Shown: positions 43,892 to 53,602, numbered from the stretch's first letter. The stretch is 64,000 bases of DNA from Bacteroidales bacterium (GCA_017437125.1 JAFSBV010000016.1:1-64000); one strand, 5' to 3'. Notes: a model not told the origin generated them from the letters alone. Numbers and translations are program-made.

Positions 43892-46800
43892 ATGAAGACC
43901 ATTTTCAGAATCATCATATTGATAATGATCCTTCTTGTTTCCGGATGCGTCAAGGCCGTATTGCCGGAAGATACGTCTCCTGTCGAGCTTACCGCTGTAA
44001 TGGAATATGATGCAGAGACCAAGACTATACTTTCCGGCCTTGAGAACGGTATGTACTATCCTCTCTGGTCGGCAGACGATGAAATCGCTGTGTTTGTGGA
44101 CGGCGCATCAGAGCCTTCAAGATTCACATTGCAGTCTGGAGAAGGTACGACGGTGGCTTCGTTTTCTGGAACTGTCAAGGGTGACGAGTATGTCGCGATA
44201 TACCCATATGATATGGCAGGCAGTATGTCTGAAGGTACAATCTCGCTGACACTGCCACATACTCAGCAATATACCGAAGGATCATTCGGCCAGGGTTCAT
44301 TCCCGATGATCGCAACCGGAGGTTCAGACGGAAGCCTGAAGTTCATGAATCTCTGTTCTGTATTGAAGATTACTTTGAACGGTAAGACCATGATACGCTC
44401 AATTACTGTTACTGCAAACGATGAGGATATATTCCTTTCAGGCTTGGTAACAGTGATTGCTGAATATGGTGGAGCTCCTTTTATGATTATGACGGAAGGA
44501 GGCTCGCATTCAGTTACATTAGAGTGCGAAGGAGTCGAGGTTAGTGGTGAGGAGGATTTTCATATAGTTGTCCCGGCTCAGACTTATATGAATGGGTTGA
44601 TAATAGAGATTGATACATATTCTGAAGTAATAACAAGGAAGATTGACTCTGACCTTATATTTGAGCGTTCTCATATTCGCCATTTAAAGAATCTTGAGTT
44701 AAATCAGGATCTTGATGAAAAGCAGATGCGTCTGACAAGAGAAAAGGCGGCTTTGATTTCAATTTATGAGGCGCTGAATGGTGATGAATGGCTAAATAAT
44801 GAGAATTGGTGTTCAGATAGACCTCTCAATGAGTGGTATGGTGTTAATGTGGATACAGATGGTTTTGTAACGGGTCTTTCATTAGGAGATGCCAGTGGAA
44901 ACCTGAATGATATTCATACTGTGGGGTATATTCCGGATGAAATACTGGATTTGTCGGGATTGAAGGAACTGAGCATCAGTTATGCCAGATTGTCTGGCAA
45001 TCCGTTGTTAACGGTCAGTAAAATTAAAGGGTTGGAAATCCTTGCTCTTGACCAATGTAACATATCATGTGATTTCCCGGAAGAGTTATGTGATCTTACG
45101 GATCTGTATATTTTGTCACTGCATTATAATGATATAAGGGGAGGTATTCCAAGTTATATTGGAAATCTTCAGAAATTAGAGTATTTAAGGGTTGGCGATA
45201 ATAAAAATTTATCTGGTAATATACCAGAAAGTATAGGTAATCTTTCGAAATTAAAAGATTTGGAGTTGTGCTTTTGTGGCTTGTCAGGCAAGATACCATC
45301 TTCGTTAGGAAACCTTTCAGAACTCAGATCTTTAAATCTTCGTAATAACCAGTTAACATCCGAGATTCCGGAAGCCCTCTCAAATTTGTTAAAATTAGAA
45401 CAATTAGATTTGTCTTGGAACCAACTGTCCGGGCATGTTCCGTCGTGGATTGCCACATTAAAATTAAGAGAGCTTGCTTTGTGTAATAATCGGTTCTCCG
45501 GACAATTGCCGGTGGAATTCCAAGATATGGAGATATGGCCTTATATGTGGGGAAAGATTTTGTATTCGAACTTTCTTAATTACAGTTCAGTTTCTATTCC
45601 GGCATTGGATTTTGATGTCGTTGATATCAATGGGAAAGAATTGTCTTCTTCAGAAGTTTATGAAAATAATAAATGTATAGCCTTTATCAAATGGGATCCC
45701 GATATAGTCAGGTATGATGAAAGCATTTCTTCGACGGGAAAAGACGGATATCTTGTTGAGCTGAACAGGTTATATGAACTATATCATGATAGAGGATTTG
45801 ACGTTATAGGATATTGCGAATCGTACTGTAATATCAATGATGTCAAGCAAGTAATCTCAGAATATGATATTAAATGGAGTACATTTATAATTGACAGTGA
45901 CAATTTCTTTGAAGGAGCAAATGCATGGGAGTATCCATTTAATGCTGCTCCTGCTATATTCGCTGTAAATTCAGACAAGGAGATTGGCTATTTTCAGTCG
46001 GACTTCGTTGGCTCCGTTGGCTCTGATCCATTTAATTCATTGCACTTAAAGGACTATGTTGAGACTGAGTTAGGCGAAAGCTTGGATCATTATAGGTCGG
46101 TAGATTACTCTGCTGACGGAATGGTTGAGTGCCTTCAGAGTGCTTCTTTGGGTAATGGTATTGACATAGTATTGATGGGAGATGGTTACTCTGATCGTCA
46201 GATTGCTGATGGTACATATTCCTCAGATATGAAATATGTATATGATCATTTGTTTGATGTAGAACCATATAGGTCATTTGCGAACCTGTTCAATGTGTAT
46301 ATGGTTAATGTCGTATCCAGAACAGAAGGATTCGAATATAAAGATACTGCATTAAGATGTGGCTTTAAAGGAGGAACGGAAGTGGGTGGCTATGATTATG
46401 CTTCCTTTGCGTATGCTCAAAATGCGATATCGGCTTCACGTATGGATAATGCGGTAGTTGTAGTTGTAATGAATTCTAATGAATATGCAGGAACCTGCTA
46501 TATGTATTATCCGGAACATAATAATGATTATGGAAGTGGATCATCTGTAGCATACTTTCCTAAGGGTGATAATCCAGCTACGTTCGCCCAGCTTCTTCAC
46601 CATGAAGCAAATGGCCACGGCTTTGCGAAACTTGCCGACGAATATGCATATGATTATATGGAAGAAATCCCGTCTCCTGTAGCTGATGAGAACCGTCGTC
46701 AGCAGAATGATTGGGGCTGGTGGAAGAATGTGGACTTTACAAGTGATGTGACTCAGGTGCGTTGGGCGAATTTCATCGAGGATGAACGCTATGCAAATGA

Positions 46801-47116
46801 GGGCCTTGGCGCATATGAGGGTGGCTTGACATATTGGACAGGCGTATGGCGTCCTACCGAAAACAGCATCATGCGTTACAACACCGGCGGCTTCAACGCT
46901 CCTTCGCGCGAGGCGATATATTATCGTATCCATAAGCTTGCATATGGTGATGATTGGGAATATGATTATGAGAAGTTCGTGGAATATGATGCTATAAACC
47001 TTGCAGCGGCGGCGGGAGGGCCTCAGAAGCGACGTGCGAACTATGTGGAGAAACAGTATGAACCTCTCCATCCTCCTGTCGTTGTCGGCAAGACTTGGAG
47101 GGAAGCAGTAAAATGA
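43892..47116 (+). CDS. M64 metallopeptidase lipoprotein with plant-type LRR centre
   Basis: A 1074-residue lipoprotein (lipobox LVSGC). Order: a fimbrillin-like beta domain (about 30-265); an LRR region (about 275-555) of the plant-type class, with an N-cap EKAALISIYEALNGDEWLNN and repeats such as LSGKIPSSLGNLSELRSLNL; a redoxin-like segment without a C-x-x-C (about 563-715); and a C-terminal M64 (IgA-peptidase family) domain (about 735-1074) with zinc motif HEANGHGFAKLADEY near 903. M64 enzymes cleave IgA or mucin-type glycoproteins in known cases. The centre, about 44.7-46.5 kb, is visibly richer in A+T than either end. The next gene's start overlaps its stop. Confidence 0.88.
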   Translation: MKTIFRIIILIMILLVSGCVKAVLPEDTSPVELTAVMEYDAETKTILSGLENGMYYPLWSADDEIAVFVDGASEPSRFTLQSGEGTTVASFSGTVKGDEYVAIYPYDMAGSMSEGTISLTLPHTQQYTEGSFGQGSFPMIATGGSDGSLKFMNLCSVLKITLNGKTMIRSITVTANDEDIFLSGLVTVIAEYGGAPFMIMTEGGSHSVTLECEGVEVSGEEDFHIVVPAQTYMNGLIIEIDTYSEVITRKIDSDLIFERSHIRHLKNLELNQDLDEKQMRLTREKAALISIYEALNGDEWLNNENWCSDRPLNEWYGVNVDTDGFVTGLSLGDASGNLNDIHTVGYIPDEILDLSGLKELSISYARLSGNPLLTVSKIKGLEILALDQCNISCDFPEELCDLTDLYILSLHYNDIRGGIPSYIGNLQKLEYLRVGDNKNLSGNIPESIGNLSKLKDLELCFCGLSGKIPSSLGNLSELRSLNLRNNQLTSEIPEALSNLLKLEQLDLSWNQLSGHVPSWIATLKLRELALCNNRFSGQLPVEFQDMEIWPYMWGKILYSNFLNYSSVSIPALDFDVVDINGKELSSSEVYENNKCIAFIKWDPDIVRYDESISSTGKDGYLVELNRLYELYHDRGFDVIGYCESYCNINDVKQVISEYDIKWSTFIIDSDNFFEGANAWEYPFNAAPAIFAVNSDKEIGYFQSDFVGSVGSDPFNSLHLKDYVETELGESLDHYRSVDYSADGMVECLQSASLGNGIDIVLMGDGYSDRQIADGTYSSDMKYVYDHLFDVEPYRSFANLFNVYMVNVVSRTEGFEYKDTALRCGFKGGTEVGGYDYASFAYAQNAISASRMDNAVVVVVMNSNEYAGTCYMYYPEHNNDYGSGSSVAYFPKGDNPATFAQLLHHEANGHGFAKLADEYAYDYMEEIPSPVADENRRQQNDWGWWKNVDFTSDVTQVRWANFIEDERYANEGLGAYEGGLTYWTGVWRPTENSIMRYNTGGFNAPSREAIYYRIHKLAYGDDWEYDYEKFVEYDAINLAAAAGGPQKRRANYVEKQYEPLHPPVVVGKTWREAVK

Positions 47117-50100
47117 ATGTTATGAAAACAATAGTCAGATTATGTGTCTTGTTTCTGGCGCTTGCCTTATCATCGGCATGCGTAAGAGAGGAACATGTCG
47201 AATATGCTGCAGTTGAGCTGACTGCCAGGATGGAATATGAGACTGATACTGATACTGATACAAAGACTACACTTTCCGGCCTTGAGAACGGCATGTACTA
47301 TCCTCTCTGGTCGGCAGGAGATGAAATCGCTGTGTTCGTGGATGGTGCATCAGAGCCTTCAAAGTTCACATTGCAGTTTGGAGAAGGTTCGACAGTGGCT
47401 TCCTTTTCTGGAACTGTCAAGGGTGACGAGTATGTTGCGATATACCCATATGATATGGCAGGCAGTATGTCTGACGGCAAGGTCTCGCTGACCCTCCCTC
47501 AGACTCAGACGTATGTTCCGGATTCATTCGGCCAGGGCTCATTCCCGATGATTGCAACAGGAGGTTCAGATGGTAGTCTGAAGTTCATGAACCTCTGTTC
47601 TGTGCTGAAGATCTCTTTGACAGGAAGGGCTGCGATACGTTCGATAACAGTTTCGGCCAATGATAAGGATACATATCTCTCGGGTCCGGCATTGGTAAAT
47701 GCAGCTGCATCTATGGATTATCTTACCATGACTGAAGGAGCTTCAAATACCGTAGTCCTTGAATGTAAAGGTGCGAAGATTGAGGAAACGCCGGATTTCC
47801 ATATCGTCATACCTTCACAGACATACAAGAGAGGTCTGACTTTAGAGATCGATGCCTATACGGATACCATAACGAAGGTCATTGATGCTGATCTTGTGTT
47901 TGAACGTTCACAGATACGTACGGTAAAGGGGCTTGAATTGGCAACAGACGTACCTGCAATTATCCCGGAAGCGATTCCGGACGATGAGATTTGGTATATC
48001 ACTTCAGATAATGATGTCCTACGCCACCCATTATCTGATGCATTTGATCAGAGAGTGATTTCTAATACATATTCTGATGGTAAAGGTGTAATTAAATTAT
48101 CAGGGAAATTGCATACTATCAAGAGTTTTGCTTTTTCTAATAGCTGGCAGTTAAAGTATCTGGTACTTCCTGAGAGTGTTGAAACTCTGGAGGATCAGGC
48201 TTTTTTTGGTTTGGACTTAGATTCATTATATGTTTCATCGAATTTAAGTAATTTTACCGGTTATGCTTTTTCGGCATGCAAAATAGGGCGTTTCGTCGGC
48301 GATTCTATTGTGCAGGGCAATGGCAGATTTATCATAACGGGAGATACACTTAAAGCGGTTGCAACATTACAGGAAAAAGAGTTGGTTATTCCAGGGTCAA
48401 TCAGAGTGATAGGACGTCATGCAATATGGTCGGTCAATCCGAATGTTACAAAAATATTGATAGAAGAAGGGGTTGAAATAATTGAACCATATGCGTTTTC
48501 TGGATGTAAGTCTCTTGAGGAAGTCTATCTGCCAAACAGCTTAATAGATTTACAAAATTCTGTTTTTGATTATTGCGATAATATCCGTCAGTTTTATGGC
48601 CCGGAAGAATATGTTTCTAACGATGGAAGGTTTACATATCGAAATGTGTTCTGGATTGATAAGGAAGAGAAATTCATTTCCAATGTTGCAAAAGCCGGAT
48701 TGACAGAGTTTATTGTTGATGATGATATCGGTGGCCTTGATCCAGAGTCTTTTTGTCGTGCGTATGACCTTAAGACATTGACAATTAATAGCCAAAACGT
48801 TTATATTTCAGGAGACACCTTTGATGAGTGCTATAATCTGGAGTGTATAAAGGGCCCCGGTGCTACAGCAGATGGACGTGGTTATGTGGGAATCGGTTTT
48901 CCTTCAATCCTGCCGGATAGTTCGGAAAATCTCAAGTTCCTTATATTTGCGGGAAAAGGTATTTCTGAATATGAAGTTGGAGATTACTGTCAGGAGATTG
49001 GATCTTGTGTGTTTGCTTATCAGCCGGATTTGAAAAAAGTTAAATTTGATGATAGTATCATTCGATTAGGAAGTGACGTGTTCAGAGAATGTCAAAAGTT
49101 GGAAGAAGTCACTCTCCCTGCGCAGTTGAAATATATTGGTATAAATGCTTTTACTGCTTGCCCAAATATTAAATCTGTATATCTGCGTTCTATCCTTCCT
49201 CCGGAATTAGAAAGATATGGTACAAATGTGGATGATATTTTTGATGAGGTGGGAAGATTAGGAGATCTTAAGATATATGTGCCAGAGTCATCGGTAAGCT
49301 TATATAAGGACACTTTCCCTTGGAGTCTTTATTCTAATCATATTGTTGGGTATCAACCTGATTATGATTACTATGTGTCTTCAGATTACTCCTCTGACGG
49401 AGTGGTCGAGACTCTTCAGACTGCGACAAAGGGCAATGGAATAAAAATAGTTCTTCTCGGCGACGGCTACAGCGACCGTCAGATTGCGGACGGAACATAT
49501 AAGGCAGATATGGAGTTCGCATATCGTAATCTTTTTACAGAAGAGCCTTACAAGTCGCATCAGGATATGTTCAATGTAAGCTATGTGAATGTTGTTTCTA
49601 TGACAGAAGGTTATGAGTACGGCGGTAATGCCTTGGGATGTCAGTTCGGAGGAGGAACTTATGTGTATGGAAATGATGCCTTGTGCTTTAAATATGCACA
49701 GAATGCTGTCGCTGAGGAAGATATGGATGAAGCCTTGGTCGTAGTGCTGATGAATTCGGATGCCTATGCCGGTACCTGCTTCATGTATCATCCTATAGGT
49801 ACGACAAAGGACTATGGGTCAGGAGCGGCGGTTGCATATTTCCCTAAGGGTACAGATGAGGATATGTTTGCACAACTGCTGCATCATGAAGCAAACGGCC
49901 ATGGTTTTGCGAAGCTGGCTGACGAATATGCATATGAGGATATGGGCGAAATCCCGTCTTCTGTGGCGGATGATCATCGTCGTCAGCAGAATGACTGGGG
50001 CTGGTGGAAGAATGTAGATTTCACAAGCGATGTGACTCAGGTTCGTTGGGCGAACTTCATCGAGGATGAACGATATGCAAATGAGGGCCTTGGTGCATAC

Positions 50101-50403
50101 GAAGGTGGCCTGACCTACTGGAGCGGCGTATGGCGTCCTACCGAAAACAGCATCATGCGTTACAACACTGGCGGCTTCAACGCTCCTTCGCGCGAGGCGA
50201 TTTACTATAGAATCCATAAACTTGCGTACGGAGAAGATTGGGAATATGATTATGAGAAGTTCGTGGAATATGATGCAATAAACCGTGCAGCGGCGGCGGG
50301 CGGGCCTCAGAAGCGACGTGCGAACTATGTGGAGAAACAGTATGAACCTCTTCATCCGCCTGTCGTTGTCGGCAAGACGTGGAGAGAAGCTGGTAGCAAC
50401 TAA
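47113..50403 (+). CDS. M64 metallopeptidase lipoprotein with BspA-type LRR centre
   Basis: Paralogue of the preceding gene, 1096 residues from the ATG overlapping its stop (ATGA); an ATG three codons later aligns better with the paralogue start and is equally possible. Lipobox SSAC. The fimbrillin-like domain (about 30-280) and the M64 domain (about 760-1096, HEANGHGFAKLADEY near 925) are nearly identical to those of the neighbour. The centre (about 290-750) is unrelated: BspA/LRR_5-type repeats such as IEEGVEIIEPYAFSGCKSLE and CVFAYQPDLKKVKFDDSIIR. The AT-rich centre is again flanked by normal-composition ends. Likely a surface protease with a different binding surface. Confidence 0.88.
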   Translation: MNVMKTIVRLCVLFLALALSSACVREEHVEYAAVELTARMEYETDTDTDTKTTLSGLENGMYYPLWSAGDEIAVFVDGASEPSKFTLQFGEGSTVASFSGTVKGDEYVAIYPYDMAGSMSDGKVSLTLPQTQTYVPDSFGQGSFPMIATGGSDGSLKFMNLCSVLKISLTGRAAIRSITVSANDKDTYLSGPALVNAAASMDYLTMTEGASNTVVLECKGAKIEETPDFHIVIPSQTYKRGLTLEIDAYTDTITKVIDADLVFERSQIRTVKGLELATDVPAIIPEAIPDDEIWYITSDNDVLRHPLSDAFDQRVISNTYSDGKGVIKLSGKLHTIKSFAFSNSWQLKYLVLPESVETLEDQAFFGLDLDSLYVSSNLSNFTGYAFSACKIGRFVGDSIVQGNGRFIITGDTLKAVATLQEKELVIPGSIRVIGRHAIWSVNPNVTKILIEEGVEIIEPYAFSGCKSLEEVYLPNSLIDLQNSVFDYCDNIRQFYGPEEYVSNDGRFTYRNVFWIDKEEKFISNVAKAGLTEFIVDDDIGGLDPESFCRAYDLKTLTINSQNVYISGDTFDECYNLECIKGPGATADGRGYVGIGFPSILPDSSENLKFLIFAGKGISEYEVGDYCQEIGSCVFAYQPDLKKVKFDDSIIRLGSDVFRECQKLEEVTLPAQLKYIGINAFTACPNIKSVYLRSILPPELERYGTNVDDIFDEVGRLGDLKIYVPESSVSLYKDTFPWSLYSNHIVGYQPDYDYYVSSDYSSDGVVETLQTATKGNGIKIVLLGDGYSDRQIADGTYKADMEFAYRNLFTEEPYKSHQDMFNVSYVNVVSMTEGYEYGGNALGCQFGGGTYVYGNDALCFKYAQNAVAEEDMDEALVVVLMNSDAYAGTCFMYHPIGTTKDYGSGAAVAYFPKGTDEDMFAQLLHHEANGHGFAKLADEYAYEDMGEIPSSVADDHRRQQNDWGWWKNVDFTSDVTQVRWANFIEDERYANEGLGAYEGGLTYWSGVWRPTENSIMRYNTGGFNAPSREAIYYRIHKLAYGEDWEYDYEKFVEYDAINRAAAAGGPQKRRANYVEKQYEPLHPPVVVGKTWREAGSN

Positions 50404-50414
50404 ACAAGAATGAT

Positions 50415-52223
50415 ATGAAAAGACTTATCCTTACCTTATGTCTTTTGACTGGTGCTTTCCTGGCTTATGCCGGTGAGGATGCACCTGCACCGCAGATCGT
50501 GAATGTGCTTGGACGTCAGACGGTTTCGCTTGACGGAATGTGGAAGACGATCGTGGATCCGTATGAGAACGGATATTACAATTACAGGATGCATCCGCAT
50601 GGAGATGCTTCGTCATATTTCGCGGACAGGGATTTCGATGCAGATCGTACTGTTCTGTATGAATATAATTTCAATACGGACCGCACATTGCTGGTGCCTG
50701 GAGACTGGAACACGCAGAGGGACGAGCTCTATTATTATGAGGGAACCGTATGGTACAGGAATATCTTCGACTGGCAGCCGAAGCCTGACAAGCGTACCTT
50801 TATCTATTTCGGTGCGGCAAACTATGAGGCCATCGTAGGTCTGAACGGAAGTAAGATCGCGAAGCACATAGGCGGTTATACGCCTTTCAATGTGGAGGTT
50901 ACCGGAAAACTGAAGGAGAGCGGTAACTCTCTGATAGTCAAGGTGGATAACAAGAGGCATGCAGATGCCGTGCCGACTCTGAACTCAGACTGGTGGAACT
51001 ATGGCGGCCTGACCCGCAGCGTGATGATAGTTGAGACTCCGATGACATTCATCCGTGACTATTGCGTGCAGCTGAAGAAAGGTGATCCGAAGAAGATCGA
51101 GGGATGGATACAGCTGGACGGAGAGCAGGCCGAGCAGGATGTGACAGTGAATATTCCGGAGCTGAAGGCTGCAGTCAAGGTACGTACTGATGCTGAGGGA
51201 CGTGCCACATTCGAGATGAAGGCGAAGCCGGAATACTGGTGCCCGGACAACCCTAAGCTATACGACGTCACGATAACATCGGAAACTGACAGCATTACTG
51301 ACAGGATCGGCTTCAGAACCATCGAGACACGTGGAACGGAGATACTTCTCAATGGCGAACCGATATTCTGCAAGGGTGTAAGCGTCCATGAGGAAATGCC
51401 TTACTCAAGCAGCGGGCGTGCATATTCTGAAGATCATGCACGTATCCTTCTCGGATGGGCGAAGGAAATGGGATGCAATTTCGTCCGTCTGGCGCATTAT
51501 CCTCATAACGAGTACATGGTCCGCGTCGCAGAGGAGATGGGAATCATGGTGTGGTCGGAGATACCTGTATATTGGACCATCCAGTTCGAGAATCCGGAGA
51601 CATATGCAAATGCGGAATCACAGCTCGTTGACATGATCACCAGAGACAGGAACAGGGCGAATGTGATCATATGGTCTGTGGCCAACGAGACCCCTCATGG
51701 CAAGCCTCGCCTCGAGTTCCTCAAGAAGCTCATTGCCAAGACTCGTGAAATGGATCCGACAAGGCTCGTCAGCGCAGCGATGGAGAAGGATAATATCGAT
51801 GCAACGACTGTGACTGTAAAGGATGAACTTGTTGATCATGTGGATCTTATCAGTTTCAATCAGTACCTCGGATGGTATGATGGCTCTACGGAGAAATGCG
51901 ACAGGATGAACTGGGTGTTCGATATCAAGAAACCTGTGTTCATCTCGGAATTCGGAGGCGGTGCCGTTTATGGAAGACATGGTGACGTGAAGGAGCGCTT
52001 TACCGAAGAATATCAGGAGGATCTGTATCAGAGGAATGTCAATATGTTCGACCGCATTGAGGGACTGGCAGGAACGACTCCTTGGATATTGAAGGATTTC
52101 CGTTCGCCGCGTCGTCAGATTGTCGGTATTCAGGACGATTTCAACAGAAAGGGCCTCATTTCGGAACAGGGAGGCAAGAAGAAAGCCTTCTATGTGATGA
52201 AGAAGTGGTACGAAAGCAAATAA
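50415..52223 (+). CDS. GH2 family exported beta-glucuronidase
   Basis: A 602-residue exported glycosidase (signal about 1-20). The sugar-binding jelly roll, the Ig-like sandwich and the TIM barrel of GH2 are in order. The acid/base Glu is in WSVANE (near 424) and the nucleophile Glu in ISEFGGG (near 512). The FNRKGLISEQGGKKKAF segment near 576 has the N-x-K motif that contacts the glucuronate carboxylate in beta-glucuronidases, so glucuronide or glucuronic-acid-containing glycans are the likely substrates. It follows the second M64 gene by 11 bases and ends the operon at a strong terminator. Confidence 0.9.
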   Translation: MKRLILTLCLLTGAFLAYAGEDAPAPQIVNVLGRQTVSLDGMWKTIVDPYENGYYNYRMHPHGDASSYFADRDFDADRTVLYEYNFNTDRTLLVPGDWNTQRDELYYYEGTVWYRNIFDWQPKPDKRTFIYFGAANYEAIVGLNGSKIAKHIGGYTPFNVEVTGKLKESGNSLIVKVDNKRHADAVPTLNSDWWNYGGLTRSVMIVETPMTFIRDYCVQLKKGDPKKIEGWIQLDGEQAEQDVTVNIPELKAAVKVRTDAEGRATFEMKAKPEYWCPDNPKLYDVTITSETDSITDRIGFRTIETRGTEILLNGEPIFCKGVSVHEEMPYSSSGRAYSEDHARILLGWAKEMGCNFVRLAHYPHNEYMVRVAEEMGIMVWSEIPVYWTIQFENPETYANAESQLVDMITRDRNRANVIIWSVANETPHGKPRLEFLKKLIAKTREMDPTRLVSAAMEKDNIDATTVTVKDELVDHVDLISFNQYLGWYDGSTEKCDRMNWVFDIKKPVFISEFGGGAVYGRHGDVKERFTEEYQEDLYQRNVNMFDRIEGLAGTTPWILKDFRSPRRQIVGIQDDFNRKGLISEQGGKKKAFYVMKKWYESK

Positions 52224-52229
52224 AAGAGG

Positions 52230-52257
52230 AAAAGCCGGTCAGACGACCGGCTTTTTT
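52230..52257 (+). terminator. intrinsic terminator of the BACON-M64-GH2 operon
   Basis: Stem AAAAGCCGGTC/GACCGGCTTTT with an AGAC loop and a T run, 7 bases after the GH2 stop. It also works in reverse for tRNA-Gln. Confidence 0.95.
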
Positions 52258-52261
52258 CAGG

Positions 52262-52332
52262 TTGAGATACCAGGATTCGAACCTGGACAGAGGGAACCAA
52301 AATCCCTAGTGCTACCATTACACCATACCTCA
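52262..52332 (-). tRNA. tRNA-Gln (TTG anticodon)
   Basis: Minus strand: acceptor TGAGGTA pairs with TATCTCA (one G-U), discriminator A at 52262, anticodon stem AGGGA/TCCCT with loop TTTTGGT giving TTG, and T arm CCAGGTTCGAATCCTGG. CCA is not encoded. Confidence 0.96.
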
Positions 52333-52378
52333 ATTCCGTCTGCAAAGATATTACTATTTTTAATTATCTGCAAATAGT

Positions 52379-52816
52379 TTAAAACAGCCCGTATATCAGG
52401 TTCCAGACTAGGAAACGGGCGAATTTTCCGATTAGCAGAAGAACCATGGTCCAGCCAGGACGGGTCTTGTAGAAACCTAATGCTATGGCGATTACGTCAC
52501 CGATGAAAGGAATCCATGCTGTCAGTGCGAGCCATACTCCGTATCTGTCGATCTTCTCTTTCTGTTTCTGAAGAGTTTCCGGCTTGACCTTGAACCATTT
52601 CTCGATCCACTCCCATTTCCCTATCCAGCCGATCCAGTATGTCACGACGCTTCCGAGCCAGTTGCCCAAGGTTCCGACAAGAAGACAGCCTACAGGATTT
52701 GCCGTTGCCGCCAGTATCGCAAGATACAATGCGTCGGAACTGAACGGGAAGATCGTCGCTGCCAGAAAAGTTCCTATGAAAAGGCCGAACAGGCCAAGTC
52801 CTTCAAGCCATTCCAT
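52379..52816 (-). CDS. YqaA-like membrane protein (VTT/SNARE-associated family)
   Basis: A 145-residue inner-membrane protein with about four hydrophobic segments, a re-entrant-type FIGTFLAATIFPFSSDAL segment, a GNWLGSVVTYWIG stretch and FIGDVIAIALGF, features of the VTT (DedA-related) YqaA proteins. Members are linked to membrane homeostasis and lipid flipping; the cargo here is unknown. It starts 2 bases after the tadA stop, so the two are cotranscribed. Confidence 0.88.
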   Translation of the reverse strand: MEWLEGLGLFGLFIGTFLAATIFPFSSDALYLAILAATANPVGCLLVGTLGNWLGSVVTYWIGWIGKWEWIEKWFKVKPETLQKQKEKIDRYGVWLALTAWIPFIGDVIAIALGFYKTRPGWTMVLLLIGKFARFLVWNLIYGLF

Positions 52817-52818
52817 GT

Positions 52819-53268
52819 TTATTTCCTTTTGTTCCTGAAGAATTCAGTGACCATGTTTCCGCATTCATCAGCCAGGACACCGGAGACAACCTCTGTCTTG
52901 GGATGCAGCAGGGAAGGGGAGAACAACGAATATCCGCGCTTGGGATCGGATGATCCATATACGACCTTGCCTATCTGAGCCCAGGCAAGTGCACCGGCGC
53001 ACATCGGGCAAGGCTCTACCGTGACATATAATGTGCAGTCGTTGAGGTATTTGCCTCCGACAGCTTCTGTCGCAGCAGTGATGGCTATCATCTCGGCATG
53101 TGCGGTCGGATCGTTCAGCCTCTCGGTCATGTTATGCCCCTTGGCTATGATGCGTCCCTTGCACACGATCACAGCTCCGATAGGGATCTCATCCTCACCG
53201 GCGGCCGCCATTGCCTCGCGCAGGGCATCTCTCATATATCTTTCGTCCTGTTCCATATCGTTTGTCAT
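52819..53268 (-). CDS. tadA: tRNA-specific adenosine deaminase
   Basis: Zinc enzyme converting A34 to inosine in tRNA-Arg(ACG). The 149-residue protein has the deaminase signature H57-A-E59 and PC87-P-M-C90, plus the NDPTAHAEMIAI context typical of TadA rather than guanine deaminase. The KRGYSLFSPSLLHP region replaces the usual GAAGS-type loop somewhat, so a general nucleoside deaminase role is a minor alternative. It is cotranscribed with the YqaA-like gene. Confidence 0.9.
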   Translation of the reverse strand: MTNDMEQDERYMRDALREAMAAAGEDEIPIGAVIVCKGRIIAKGHNMTERLNDPTAHAEMIAITAATEAVGGKYLNDCTLYVTVEPCPMCAGALAWAQIGKVVYGSSDPKRGYSLFSPSLLHPKTEVVSGVLADECGNMVTEFFRNKRK

Positions 53269-53276
53269 TAAAAGAA

Positions 53277-53307
53277 AAGAACCCGGCCTCGTGGTCGGGT
53301 TCTTTTT
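53277..53307. terminator. bidirectional terminator between tadA and rpmH
   Basis: GAACCCGGCC pairs with GGTCGGGTTC (one G-U) around a TCGT loop, with A-rich sequence on the left and T-rich on the right, so it can terminate on either strand. It lies just beyond the rpmH stop. Confidence 0.8.
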
Positions 53308-53308
53308 C

Positions 53309-53461
53309 TTACCATCTGTCCTCAGATGATACAGTCAGTTTCTTGCGGCCGCGACGACGGCGAGCTGCCAATACACGACGTCCGTTAGGAGTCGACATGC
53401 GCTCGCGGAAGCCATGTTTGTTGCGACGCTTGCGCTCTGATGGTTGGAATGTTCTTTTCAT
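53309..53461 (-). CDS. rpmH: 50S ribosomal protein L34
   Basis: A 50-residue, very basic protein reading [40 protein letters not shown] and [10 protein letters not shown], the standard L34 sequence with a Bacteroidota-type extended C-terminus. L34 is a late-assembling large-subunit protein. It has its own strong promoter at 53501-53531 and a terminator beyond its stop. rnpA does not follow here, unlike the common rpmH-rnpA order. Confidence 0.97.
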   Translation of the reverse strand: MKRTFQPSERKRRNKHGFRERMSTPNGRRVLAARRRRGRKKLTVSSEDRW

Positions 53462-53500
53462 ATCTAGATATTTTTATATATTCCTATAAAATTGGGAGTG

Positions 53501-53531
53501 CAAAGGTAGTCTTTTTCAATTGAATTGCAAA
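53501..53531 (-). promoter_or_regulatory. promoter of rpmH
   Basis: Minus strand TTTG (53528-53531), a 19-base spacer and TACCTTTG (53501-53508) match the consensus exactly, 40 bases upstream of the start. Confidence 0.8.
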
Positions 53532-53556
53532 ATATTTTTGAAGATTCTTCGCATTC

Positions 53557-53602
53557 GCTCAGAATGACAGGTTACTTTTGCTCAGAATGACAGGTTATTT
53601 TT
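53557..53602. repeat. two-copy 23-base tandem repeat
   Basis: GCTCAGAATGACAGGTTACT-type units at 53557-53579 and 53580-53602 differ at one base. The second copy overlaps the last codons of rsmG. No function seen. Confidence 0.85.

Noticed and set aside
53557-53602. CRISPR array
   Set aside because: Only two tandem 23-base copies with no spacers and no cas genes; a simple tandem duplication.
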